43,373 nucleotides of DNA from Candidatus Pullilachnospira stercoravium. GTDB lineage: Bacteria > Bacillota > Clostridia > Lachnospirales > Lachnospiraceae. A model generated the notes under the pieces. That model was not told the origin of the DNA. It worked only from the letters and a program-made list of their open reading frames with translations, and did no database searches. Location: assembly GCA_018713585.1 (NCBI GenBank), contig DVON01000027.1:1-43373 (forward strand). The letters run 5' to 3'. The stretch's first letter is position 1, and every line of letters starts with the position of its first letter. A program made the translations under genes and the position numbers. Positions 32,242 through 41,871 of this stretch are shown here, in pieces.

Positions 32242-33111
32242 ATGATTCCCTATACCCATGAAAATATTTCCTGCAATTCCAACAGCGACGTCATTTTCCG
32301 CATCGATGACCGGGGCCGGGAATATGTGACACCCCACTGGCATAACAGCCTGGAAATCCTGTATATCCTGGAAGGCAGCCAGGAGGTTTCCACCGAACAG
32401 CAGCCCGGCCGCGTCCTGCGGGCAGGGGAGTATCTGATAATCAATTCCCGGGAAATCCACAGCATACAGAGCCGTGAGCACTGCCGCTGCATGGTTCTGC
32501 AGATCCTGTACCCCTTTTTAAGGCGGTATCTTCCGGATATTGACCGGATCCGCTTCCGTCTTCCCGCCTCCCGGGAACCTGGCCGTCATCCGGAGGAATA
32601 TGAAAACATCCGGAACTGTCTCGAAGATATCTGCCGTCTCTGGCCCCTTTCCTCTTCCGCGGCAGGTCTCCGGTTCCACAGCCTGATTTTCCAGCTGCTC
32701 TATGAATTGGTGACCTTTTTCCGGGAGGATGTAAGCCCCGCCGAGAAGGAAAGCTCCGCCAAATACATCAGCCGCCTGGGCCATATCACCTCCTATGTGA
32801 GGGAGCACTATGCGGAGGATATCACCCTGGATCAGATTGCGGGAGAGGTATCCCTGAACCCCGATTACTTCACCCGCTTCTTCAAAAAATACATGGGAAT
32901 GACCTTCCTTGATTATGTAAACTCCATCCGCCTGGAGCACATCGCCCGGGATCTGCTGGACACTGATCTGAGCATCCAGGATCTGCTGGAAAAGCACGGC
33001 TTCACCAATTACAAACTGTTTATGAAAATGTACAAAAACCGTTTCAACTGCACCCCCGGGGAAATGCGCCGCAACAGCCAGTACGCAGGCTTGCGGCCCG
33101 CCGGAAAATAA
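32242..33111 (+). CDS. AraC-family transcriptional regulator
   Basis: A 289-aa regulator. The N-terminal cupin has TPHWHNSLEILYILEGSQEV and the C-terminal pair of HTH motifs has ITLDQIAGEVSLNPDYFTRFFKKYMGMTFLDYVNSIRLEHIARDLL. AGGAAAGGATGGCTCC lies before the ATG. The second HTH has the less usual NYKLFMKMYKNRFNCTPGEMR. It is divergent from the MFS gene and convergent with the arabinofuranosidase gene; the MFS gene is the more likely target. Confidence 0.9.
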   Translation: MIPYTHENISCNSNSDVIFRIDDRGREYVTPHWHNSLEILYILEGSQEVSTEQQPGRVLRAGEYLIINSREIHSIQSREHCRCMVLQILYPFLRRYLPDIDRIRFRLPASREPGRHPEEYENIRNCLEDICRLWPLSSSAAGLRFHSLIFQLLYELVTFFREDVSPAEKESSAKYISRLGHITSYVREHYAEDITLDQIAGEVSLNPDYFTRFFKKYMGMTFLDYVNSIRLEHIARDLLDTDLSIQDLLEKHGFTNYKLFMKMYKNRFNCTPGEMRRNSQYAGLRPAGK

Positions 33112-33125
33112 TCCCGCCCGCGAAC

Positions 33126-33155
33126 GGGGCTGCCGCGCCAAAGCGCGGCAGCCCC
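33126..33155. terminator. Hairpin between convergent AraC and GH51 genes
   Basis: GGGGCTGCCGCGC / GCGCGGCAGCCCC has a very stable 13-bp stem with a 4-nt loop. The U-tract is poor (ATTAT on +), so termination may be partial. Confidence 0.6.
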
Positions 33156-33187
33156 ATTATAATCCCTTTTGCTTTTTTCTTCCATCC

Positions 33188-35016
<1,829 letters not shown>

Positions 35017-35799
35017 ATGTTTGAAATTCATTACTGCGAATATAACCGTACCAATTCTGACTGCGACCGGATCTACCGTCCCCAGGGCAGCGGGGATTAT
35101 CTTTTTCTCCTGCTGAAAACCCCCATGAAATTCCGAATGGACGGAAAGATCACCATTCTCAGAGAAAACGCCTGCATCCTGTACACGCCCGGTGTCTGCC
35201 AGGATTACCAGGCCGTCCGGAAATTCCGGAACAGCTATATGCACTTTTCCACGGATCTTGCGCTGGAGAAAAAATATCCGATCCCCGAAAACCGTCCCTT
35301 CTATCCCGCCGATGTCTCCGCCATCGACGATCTTCTGAAGGAAATCCAGCGGGAATACCTGGAAAAAGCGCCCTATTACCAGGAGAAAATCCGGCTTCTG
35401 ACGGAATCTCTGATTCTGCTGATCTCCCGTTTCCTGAACCATCCGGCGCCCTCTTCCCCCCAGGACGCCACTCTCCTTCAGACCTTTCAGGCGCTCCGCC
35501 TGGAAATGCTGGAGTCCTGCCAGGAGGACTGGTCCATCGACCGGCTGCTGGCCCGGTGCAGCATGGGTAAAAGCCAGTTCTACCGCTACTACCGGCTGTT
35601 CTTCCACACCACCCCCAAGGCGGAGCTGATGGCCGCCCGCATGGACAAGGCGCGCATCCTGCTCACCAACCGCGCCCTTCAGGTACAGCAGGTGGCCCGG
35701 CTGTGCGGCTTCCCCTCCATCCAGCATTTCACCAGATATTTCCGCCGGCAGTTCGGCTGCTCCCCCGGCCAGTTCCAGCACAGGGAGAGGCAGCCCTGA
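35017..35799 (+). CDS. AraC-family transcriptional regulator
   Basis: A 260-aa regulator. The N-terminal half (residues 1-150) is a sensor domain with YLFLLLKTPMKFRMDGKI and NACILYTPGVCQDYQ. The C-terminal DNA-binding part has SIDRLLARCSMGKSQFYRYYRLFFHTTPKAELMAARMDKARILL and QVARLCGFPSIQHFTRYFRRQFGCSPGQF. GAAAGGAAGCTGTTTT precedes the ATG at 35017; the track start at 34936 adds 27 low-complexity residues. It is divergent from the GH51 gene, so control of arabinoside use is likely. A 143-bp element follows 21 nt after the stop. Confidence 0.9.
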   Translation: MFEIHYCEYNRTNSDCDRIYRPQGSGDYLFLLLKTPMKFRMDGKITILRENACILYTPGVCQDYQAVRKFRNSYMHFSTDLALEKKYPIPENRPFYPADVSAIDDLLKEIQREYLEKAPYYQEKIRLLTESLILLISRFLNHPAPSSPQDATLLQTFQALRLEMLESCQEDWSIDRLLARCSMGKSQFYRYYRLFFHTTPKAELMAARMDKARILLTNRALQVQQVARLCGFPSIQHFTRYFRRQFGCSPGQFQHRERQP

Positions 35800-35820
35800 C
35801 CGGCCAACACCTGCTTTGGG

Positions 35821-35963
35821 GTAACAGTTCAGCCTTTCGGCTTCACTGTCACAAAAGCATGCACACAGGCTGCGTTTCCCGCAGCCTGGCGCCCGCAGGC
35901 CTCGGGATCCCGCTGCAAAAGCAGCGTGACACCTCGCGGGACAGTGGAAGGCTGAACTGTAAC
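35821..35963 (+). repeat. 143-bp palindromic element, copy 2 (MITE-like)
   Basis: Same length and nearly the same sequence as 13782-13924. Differences are a few single bases and the loop of one hairpin: GGCTGCG-TTTCC-CGCAGCC here, GGCTGCG-GGAAA-CGCAGCC there, exact reverse complements. The ends are GTAACAGTTCAGCC and GGCTGAACTGTAAC. Confidence 0.88.
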
Positions 35964-36093
35964 GCTTTCGGATCTCCATGATCCAAGAAATTTACAAGAT
36001 TTCAAAAAAAAATCCAATCATGCTGCCGTCCCTTTGTTTCATAATAGTCCCAGACGAAAAGAGCTGATCTTTATCGAACAGGAGGATACTTAC

Positions 36094-37107
36094 ATGAAAA
36101 GAAATATGAAACAGTGGAAAGAAGATCTGATTGCCGCCCGCGCAAAAAAAGCAATGCCCGTTTTTTCCTTTCCGGGAGGAAGACTGATCGGAGTTACCGT
36201 GGAAGAGCTGGTAAAAGACGGCCATCTGCAGGCACTCTGTATGGAAAAGATTGCGGAAAAATATCCGCAGATGGGAATCGCGTTGAGTCTCATGGATCTT
36301 TCTGTGGAAGCGGAGGCCTTCGGAGCCAAGGTTATGTACAGTGAGGATGAGGTTCCCACCATGCACGGCGCCCTGATCGAAACCGAGGAGCAGGCGGATG
36401 CCCTGGAGGTTCCCCAGGTGGGAGCCGGACGGACCGGAGAATGTGTGAAAGGAATCCGGGAAGCCGCCCAGCGGATCACCGACCGCCCGGTGCTGGCCGG
36501 TATCATTGGCCCCTACTCCCTTGCGGGACGGCTTCTGGATATGACGGAGATCATGATTCTCTGTTACGAAGAGCCGGATATGGTACAGACTGTACTGGAG
36601 AAAGTGACGGATTTCCTTGTGGAATACGCCAAAGCCTTCAAAGAGGCGGGAGCCAACGGCGTTCTGATGGCTGAGCCGGCGGCAGGCCTGCTCTCCCCCT
36701 CCCTGATCGAGGAATTCTCCACCCCCTATGTACAGAAAATCCGGGACGCGGTGGAGGACGATAATTTCCTGGTAATGTATCACAACTGCGGAAATGTGGA
36801 GCCCCTGCTGCCCCAGATCTGCCAGGTAAACGCTTCCTCCTACAGCTTCGGCAACGCCATCGACATCGAAAAGGCCCTGCAGGCTCTGCCCGCCGACCGG
36901 CTGGTTATCGGAAATATCGACCCTGCCGGAACGCTCCGCAACGGCACACCGGATATGGTCCGCGAAGAAACCAGAGCGCTGCTGGAAAGATGCTCCAAAT
37001 ACCCCAATTTTGTCATCGCCTCCGGATGCGATGTGCCGCCTCAGACGCCATTTGAAAATATGGACGCCTTCTTTGAGACCGTGGAAGAATTCTATAAAGA
37101 AGCCTGA
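36094..37107 (+). CDS. UroD-family methyltransferase (MtaA/MtbA-like)
   Basis: A 337-aa TIM-barrel protein of the uroporphyrinogen decarboxylase superfamily, on the corrinoid methyltransferase side of it. The zinc site is complete: His230 and Cys232 in MYHNCGN and Cys312 in ASGCDVPP (H-x-C-x79-C). Other motifs are IIGPYSLAGRLLD and MAEPAAGLLSPSLIEEF. It would move a methyl group between a corrinoid protein and a thiol or, as in acetogen O-demethylases, from a methyl donor to the corrinoid; the direction is not decided by sequence. AACAGGAGGATACTTAC precedes the ATG at 36094 (track start 36034). The corrinoid protein and activator genes are 1.5 kb downstream, past a divergent regulator. Confidence 0.88.
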   Translation: MKRNMKQWKEDLIAARAKKAMPVFSFPGGRLIGVTVEELVKDGHLQALCMEKIAEKYPQMGIALSLMDLSVEAEAFGAKVMYSEDEVPTMHGALIETEEQADALEVPQVGAGRTGECVKGIREAAQRITDRPVLAGIIGPYSLAGRLLDMTEIMILCYEEPDMVQTVLEKVTDFLVEYAKAFKEAGANGVLMAEPAAGLLSPSLIEEFSTPYVQKIRDAVEDDNFLVMYHNCGNVEPLLPQICQVNASSYSFGNAIDIEKALQALPADRLVIGNIDPAGTLRNGTPDMVREETRALLERCSKYPNFVIASGCDVPPQTPFENMDAFFETVEEFYKEA

Positions 37108-37155
37108 ATTCAGCGTTATTCTATCAAAGGAAAGCAATTTCCTGTGAAAAGGGCG

Positions 37156-37186
37156 AAAAAAGGACTGCCGCCGGCAGTCCTTTTTT
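37156..37186. terminator. Bidirectional terminator
   Basis: AAAAAAGGACTGCCG / CGGCAGTCCTTTTTT is a nearly perfect palindrome, with U-tracts on both strands, between the convergent methyltransferase and PocR-AraC genes. Confidence 0.9.
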
Positions 37187-37221
37187 CATGCCAGAACCCC
37201 CTTCGCCGGACGCGTCCCCGG

Positions 37222-38475
37222 CTACTGCCGGTACTGGCGGGGGGTAAGGCCCGTATACTTTTTAAAAACCCGGGAAAAATAACTCTGGTCCTCAAACCCG
37301 GCGGCGATGGCGATATCCACGATGGTATAATCCGTATTAGCCAGAAGCCGTTTGCTTTCCTCCACCCGGACCATGTTGAGATATTCCTTGAAGGAAGATC
37401 CCGTGGACTGTTTGAACATGGATGAAAAATAAGCGGCGTTCAGATGCACATGGCCTGCCACCTCCTCCAGGGTCAGATTCTCGGTAAAATGCCGGGATAT
37501 GTACTGGATAGCCTTCTTGATAATCTCATGATTCTTGGCCGGAATATAGTCAAACATATTGGCGGTAAAGGCATCCAGGACCTCCTGCAGCTTATAGCAG
37601 AGATCGTCCAGATTCTGGATCTCCTGCAGATTTTTCAGGAAATGATTGTTCAGCTTCAGGATCGTATCGTTGGTGGCTCCTCCCTCGATGGCCGCCCTTG
37701 ACAACAGAGAACACAGCTCGATGGCCCTCGTCTTAATCACCTCAAGATTGTTTCCCTCCGCGAAAAACACGTAGCCCAGCAGTTCGTTCAGCAATGCCTT
37801 CGCCTGAACGGAATCTCCCGTTTTCACCTTGGTAATCAGTTCCTGCTCCTTTTCATAGGGATACTGGGAAGGCGCCAGAGAACTGAAGCTTTTATACCGC
37901 TGAATGGACTCGTTGATCAGGGACTGCTGCTGAAGCTTTTCCTGATTGATCACAAACTGCTGATAGCTGTCGGAAATCAGCCCCGAAAACATATAATACA
38001 GAAGATGACTGATCTGCGTCACCTTCGCCGGAGGGACCACCGGAAGGGAATGGGACAGCTCATACAGTTCCAGAAGATCATCGGTGGGAATGGGATACCG
38101 GCGGCTCAGATCCGAAATCAGAAGCGAGTCCGGGTCATCCATCAGAAACGGCCCCACCAGAACCGAACCGAAAAGCGCGTTTTTGTTAATCAGTGGAAAA
38201 ACAATGTGATTCAGACTGGCATGACAGGCAAAAATGTACGTCTCCCCCAGGTCCATCGCCCGCTTTCCCGCGCTGACATGCAGATCCCTGCAGTTCTCAC
38301 TGTCCGGCAGATACTTTTTAAACAGGCTGCAGAAGGAGGCAGTCTGCCCCTGCGCGACCAGAATCTGACCGGTGTCGTCGATAACCTGAATGGGCAGCTC
38401 CACACAGCTGTAGAAAGCCTTCAGCATATCAGAAAGTCTCTGCTTTTCCACAATCGTATAAAGATATGGTACCAT
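37222..38475 (-). CDS. PocR-domain AraC-family regulator
   Basis: A 417-aa regulator. The N-terminal third (about residues 8-165) is a PocR ligand-binding domain, recognisable by LPIQVIDDTGQILVAQG, then CRDLHVSAGKRAMDLGETYIFACHASLNHIVFPL and LFGSVLVGPFL. A helical linker leads to the AraC HTH pair, LTLEEVAGHVHLNAAYFSSMFKQSTGSSFKEYLN and DQSYFSRVFKKYTGLTPRQYR. PocR domains sense small organic molecules. Between a methyltransferase and its corrinoid protein the natural guess is that it senses the methyl donor. GAGGAGGTGTATAA precedes the ATG. Confidence 0.92.
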   Translation of the reverse strand: MVPYLYTIVEKQRLSDMLKAFYSCVELPIQVIDDTGQILVAQGQTASFCSLFKKYLPDSENCRDLHVSAGKRAMDLGETYIFACHASLNHIVFPLINKNALFGSVLVGPFLMDDPDSLLISDLSRRYPIPTDDLLELYELSHSLPVVPPAKVTQISHLLYYMFSGLISDSYQQFVINQEKLQQQSLINESIQRYKSFSSLAPSQYPYEKEQELITKVKTGDSVQAKALLNELLGYVFFAEGNNLEVIKTRAIELCSLLSRAAIEGGATNDTILKLNNHFLKNLQEIQNLDDLCYKLQEVLDAFTANMFDYIPAKNHEIIKKAIQYISRHFTENLTLEEVAGHVHLNAAYFSSMFKQSTGSSFKEYLNMVRVEESKRLLANTDYTIVDIAIAAGFEDQSYFSRVFKKYTGLTPRQYRQ

Positions 38476-38514
38476 TTATACACCTCCTCAAGTCCGTCAC
38501 TGCTTCCATGTTCC

Positions 38515-38523
38515 ATTATAGCA
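38515..38523 (-). promoter_or_regulatory. Extended -10 promoter of the PocR-AraC gene
   Basis: On the minus strand TGC-TATAAT (38515-38523), an extended -10 with consensus hexamer, 40 nt before the start codon. The -35 region is only T-rich. Confidence 0.6.
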
Positions 38524-38662
38524 CGGAAAAGTATATAAAAAAAGTGCTTACATTCCAAAATAAATCCAATATTTTGACGGGATTCGGCGATAAAATGAGT
38601 ACACATGGAAAACAAAATAACGAAATCCAAAAAAATCAAAAAACTGTAGGAGGATGATTGAA

Positions 38663-39307
38663 ATGGCAATTATTCAGGAAATTTCAGAGTATCTGCAGAA
38701 AGGCCGCGCGAAAAACGTGAAAGCTCTGGTGCAGCAGGCGCTGGACGAGGGAATGGATCCCAAACAGATTCTCAACGAGGGACTTCTGGACGGAATGATG
38801 ATTATCGGCGGCAAATTCAAACGCAACGAAATCTTCGTTCCCGAGGTACTGGTGGCAGCCCGTGCTCTGAACGCAGGACTGAATATTCTGGAGCCCAAGC
38901 TGGTGGAAGTTGGAAATGAACCCGTGGGACGGGCGGTTGTCGGCACCGTAAGAGGCGACCTGCACGATATCGGAAAGAATCTGGTGGTTATGATGCTGAA
39001 GGGCGCAGGTTTTGAAATCTGCGATATGGGCGTGGATGTGGCGCCGGAAGCCTTCATTGACAAGGCAGAGGAGATCCATGCGGATGTCATCTGTATGTCC
39101 GCGCTGCTGACCACCACCATGACCAATATGGAAGATGTCATCACCGAACTGAAAAACCGCAATCTGCGGGACAAATACATCGTTATGGTTGGAGGCGCCC
39201 CGGTAAACGACAGCTTCGCGCAGCAGATCGGCGCGGATTACTATACGCCGGATGCCGCTACTGCGGCGGAAGTAGCCAAAAAGGCGGTTCTGGAAAAAGC
39301 CGAATAA
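38663..39307 (+). CDS. Corrinoid protein of a methyltransferase system
   Basis: A 214-aa cobalamin-binding protein of the MtaC/MtbC/MtmC type. Residues 1-85 form the four-helix cap (VKALVQQALDEGMDPKQILNEGLLDGM). The Rossmann domain carries the base-off histidine motif DLHDIG (Asp99, His101, Gly104) in GTVRGDLHDIGKNLV, followed by SALLTTTM and VGGAPVNDSFAQQIGADYY. It is the methyl carrier between the UroD-type enzyme and a partner. AGGAGGATGATTGAA precedes the ATG at 38663; the earlier ATG in the track is too close to the ribosome site. The activator gene starts 20 nt after the stop. Confidence 0.95.
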   Translation: MAIIQEISEYLQKGRAKNVKALVQQALDEGMDPKQILNEGLLDGMMIIGGKFKRNEIFVPEVLVAARALNAGLNILEPKLVEVGNEPVGRAVVGTVRGDLHDIGKNLVVMMLKGAGFEICDMGVDVAPEAFIDKAEEIHADVICMSALLTTTMTNMEDVITELKNRNLRDKYIVMVGGAPVNDSFAQQIGADYYTPDAATAAEVAKKAVLEKAE

Positions 39308-39327
39308 TTTATTGGAAGTGAAAAGAG

Positions 39328-41553
39328 ATGAATGGTCACAAAGTTCTGAATCAGCTGCAGTTTCAAATTGACAAGGAAAAAGTATTCGCACAGCTTCACT
39401 GTACGCCCGACTCCCCTTCTTATGAGGAAATGGAGGAGACGTATCAGGAAATTCTGCCGGAAATCTCCCGGCTGTGCAGTCCTCTGGGACTGCTGGGTCA
39501 GGGCACGGTTCCGGCTTCCTGCCGGATCGATGGGGAAGGCCAGGATATGGACGCCATATTCCTGCTGCTGACCATCGGCCAGGAGGTCAGCGATTACAGC
39601 ACCCGGGCTTTCGCGGAGGGGGACTATGTAAAGGGACTGATGTCCGATGCCATGGGCGACGCGGCCCTGTTTTCCCTGGAAGCGGCAAGTCTTAAAGCGC
39701 TGCAGGACACCTGCAGAGCCTGGGGCATCGGTATTCAGCGCAGACTGGAGGCACCTCAGGATCTTCGCATGGAAATTCAGAAAGAAGCGCTGCAGCAGAC
39801 AGAGGCGGACAAGCTCCTCGGTCTTGAAATCACGGAAGGATATATGTACCGTCCTCTGAAAACCAGCTGCAACGTTTTTGTGACCACCGCGGACACTTCC
39901 GTATTCCGGGCCGGCCATAACTGCAGAAAATGTCCAAACCTCACCTGTGGTTTCCGGTCGGTGGAACCGGTGCAGGTGACGGTGCAGAAAGGCGGTTCCA
40001 GGGACTGCCCGCCGGAAACGGCAGCGGTTTTCTCCACCACCGGCGGCATCATGGACGGTCTGCACGCCCAGGGCGTTTCCCTCCGGGCGGACTGCGGAGG
40101 CGCCGGCCGCTGTGGAAAATGCCGCGTCCGCGTCCTTGACGGCCATCTGGACATTACGGCGGAGGACCGGTCCGTATTTTCTCCGGAAGAGCTGGAGGAC
40201 GGGTGGCGCCTTGCCTGCAGGGCAATGCCGGATGAGGACGTCACTTTGTGGATACCCAACAACCAGGAAAAAGAAATTCTCACGGTCACCGATTATCAGG
40301 GCCAGGAGGGCACGGATTTCCAGAAAGGACAGCCCCGGCAGGCAGAGGATCTTCCCCGGAACGGTTCCTGCGCGGCGGCAGTGGATATCGGCACGACCAC
40401 CATCGCCATTCAGCTGAAGGGGCCGCAGATATCGGATGTTTTCTCCGCGCTGAATCCCCAGAGGGCATACGGGGCGGACGTGATTTCCCGGATTCAGGCT
40501 GCCATTCAGGGAAACGGGCAGGCCATGCTGGAGCAGATACGGTCAGCCATCCACGAAGGACTTCAAACCCTGCTGCAGCGTAACCACATGGACTGGTCCG
40601 TACTGTCGCAGCTTACAGTGGCAGGCAATACCACCATGATCCATCTTCTGATGGGATATCCCTGCGATGGTCTGGGCAGCGCTCCCTTTACGCCCTATGA
40701 AATCAAAGATCTGCACTTCTCACTGAAGGACTGGTTTGCGGAGGCTTCCGAAAAGACTGCGGTACATATTTACCCGGGAATTTCCACTTTCGTGGGAGCC
40801 GATATCGTGGCCGGAATCTGCGCGCTGGACATTTCTTCCAGCGAAAAACCCGTGATGCTGATCGACCTGGGCACCAACGGCGAAATGGCTCTGGGAAACC
40901 GTGACCGGCTTCTGGTGACCTCCGTGGCCGCAGGCCCCGCCTTTGAGGGTGGAAATATCATCTGCGGAACCGGAAGCATCCCCGGCGCCGTATGCAGCGC
41001 TCAGTGGGAAAACGGGGGTCTGAAAATCGGAACCATACAGGACGCGCCGCCGGAAGGTATCTGCGGCACTGGCGCCGTGGAAATCATCGCGGAGCTGGTG
41101 AAGGCGGAAATCATCGATGAAACCGGCAGAATGGAGGAGCCCTGGTTTACAGAGGGGTACCCGGTTGCCAAAAGCAGCGCGGGCAGCGACATCCGTCTGT
41201 ACCAGAAAGATATCCGGGAACTGCAGCTGGCCAAAGCGGCAGTCCGGGCCGGAATCGAGACGCTTCTGGAAAAATACGGAATCAGCGCCAATGATGTGGC
41301 CTGCATCTATGTGGCCGGCGGCTTCGGCTACAGCCTGGATTTTGAAAAGGCAGAAGCCATCGGAATGTTTCCGGAGGAATTCTCCGGCAGAATCCGCGCC
41401 GTAGGCAACAGCGCACTGAAAGGGGCAGCCCTCCTTCTGGATCAACCCGAAAAAATGGAAGAAGCCGGAAGGGCAGCCAGGATAGCTGAAGAGGTTTCTC
41501 TCAGCAATGACCGGGGCTTTCAGGAGGCCTATATGGACAGTATGTTTTTCTGA
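39328..41553 (+). CDS. ASKHA-domain corrinoid activation protein
   Basis: A 741-aa protein that reactivates oxidised Co(II) corrinoid to Co(I) at ATP cost. Residues 1-190 resemble a methionine synthase activation-like or vitamin B12-binding domain. A Cys cluster follows, HNCRKCPNLTCGF (Cys 199, 202, 207). A ferredoxin-like [2Fe-2S] domain spans about 215-310, with ligands Cys256, 262, 265 and 298. From about 347 comes the ASKHA ATPase with AAVDIGTTTIAIQ, VAGNTTMIHLLMG, IDLGTNGEMAL, EGICGTGAVEI and VAGGFGYSLDFE. The [2Fe-2S]-plus-ASKHA pair is known from corrinoid reductive activators. The extra N-terminal domain makes it longer than the minimal forms (about 600-650 aa). It is the last gene of the cluster. 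Confidence 0.9.
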   Translation: MNGHKVLNQLQFQIDKEKVFAQLHCTPDSPSYEEMEETYQEILPEISRLCSPLGLLGQGTVPASCRIDGEGQDMDAIFLLLTIGQEVSDYSTRAFAEGDYVKGLMSDAMGDAALFSLEAASLKALQDTCRAWGIGIQRRLEAPQDLRMEIQKEALQQTEADKLLGLEITEGYMYRPLKTSCNVFVTTADTSVFRAGHNCRKCPNLTCGFRSVEPVQVTVQKGGSRDCPPETAAVFSTTGGIMDGLHAQGVSLRADCGGAGRCGKCRVRVLDGHLDITAEDRSVFSPEELEDGWRLACRAMPDEDVTLWIPNNQEKEILTVTDYQGQEGTDFQKGQPRQAEDLPRNGSCAAAVDIGTTTIAIQLKGPQISDVFSALNPQRAYGADVISRIQAAIQGNGQAMLEQIRSAIHEGLQTLLQRNHMDWSVLSQLTVAGNTTMIHLLMGYPCDGLGSAPFTPYEIKDLHFSLKDWFAEASEKTAVHIYPGISTFVGADIVAGICALDISSSEKPVMLIDLGTNGEMALGNRDRLLVTSVAAGPAFEGGNIICGTGSIPGAVCSAQWENGGLKIGTIQDAPPEGICGTGAVEIIAELVKAEIIDETGRMEEPWFTEGYPVAKSSAGSDIRLYQKDIRELQLAKAAVRAGIETLLEKYGISANDVACIYVAGGFGYSLDFEKAEAIGMFPEEFSGRIRAVGNSALKGAALLLDQPEKMEEAGRAARIAEEVSLSNDRGFQEAYMDSMFF

Positions 41554-41597
41554 TTTTTAAACAATAAAAATTATTTCAAAAAATTTGTAAATTCTTA

Positions 41598-41626
41598 TTG
41601 ACTTTTGTCCTGACCTTTGGTATAGT
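41598..41626 (+). promoter_or_regulatory. Promoter of tRNA-Thr
   Basis: TTGACT (41598-41603), 17 nt, TATAGT (41621-41626), 50 nt before the mature tRNA. Confidence 0.78.
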
Positions 41627-41676
41627 ATCTAACTGTAGCGAGCAGATAACAAAAAAACAACAGAAACTGTTCGCGT

Positions 41677-41749
41677 GCTGCCTTGGCTCAGTTGGTAGAG
41701 CGTCGCCTTGGTAAGGCGGAGGTCGGCGGTTCAAATCCGCTAGGCAGCT
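41677..41749 (+). tRNA. tRNA-Thr (GGT)
   Basis: A complete cloverleaf: acceptor GCTGCCT / AGGCAGC, D-stem GCTC / GAGC, anticodon stem TCGCC / GGCGG with loop TTGGTAA (anticodon GGT), and T-arm GGCGG-TTCAAAT-CCGCT. Discriminator T. The CCA end is not encoded. It has its own promoter and terminator. Confidence 0.96.
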
Positions 41750-41754
41750 TCTCA

Positions 41755-41787
41755 AAGGAACTTCTGAATATCAGAAGTTCCTTTTTT
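41755..41787 (+). terminator. Terminator of tRNA-Thr
   Basis: AAGGAACTTCTGA-ATA-TCAGAAGTTCC followed by TTTTTT, starting 6 nt after the tRNA. Confidence 0.93.
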
Positions 41788-41800
41788 GTTTCTGTCAGCA

Positions 41801-41845
41801 GAAGAAGGGAAGGATCGCCGCAAATGCAGGATCCTTCCCTTCTTC
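41801..41845 (-). terminator. Hairpin after the CNNM/CorC gene
   Basis: GAAGAAGGGAAGGATC / GATCCTTCCCTTCTTC is a perfect 16-bp stem with a 13-nt loop, 27 nt past the minus-strand stop. There is no U-tract, so termination by this hairpin is likely but not certain. Confidence 0.6.
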
Positions 41846-41871
41846 ATTCATGACATAAGAAACCCGGATGT

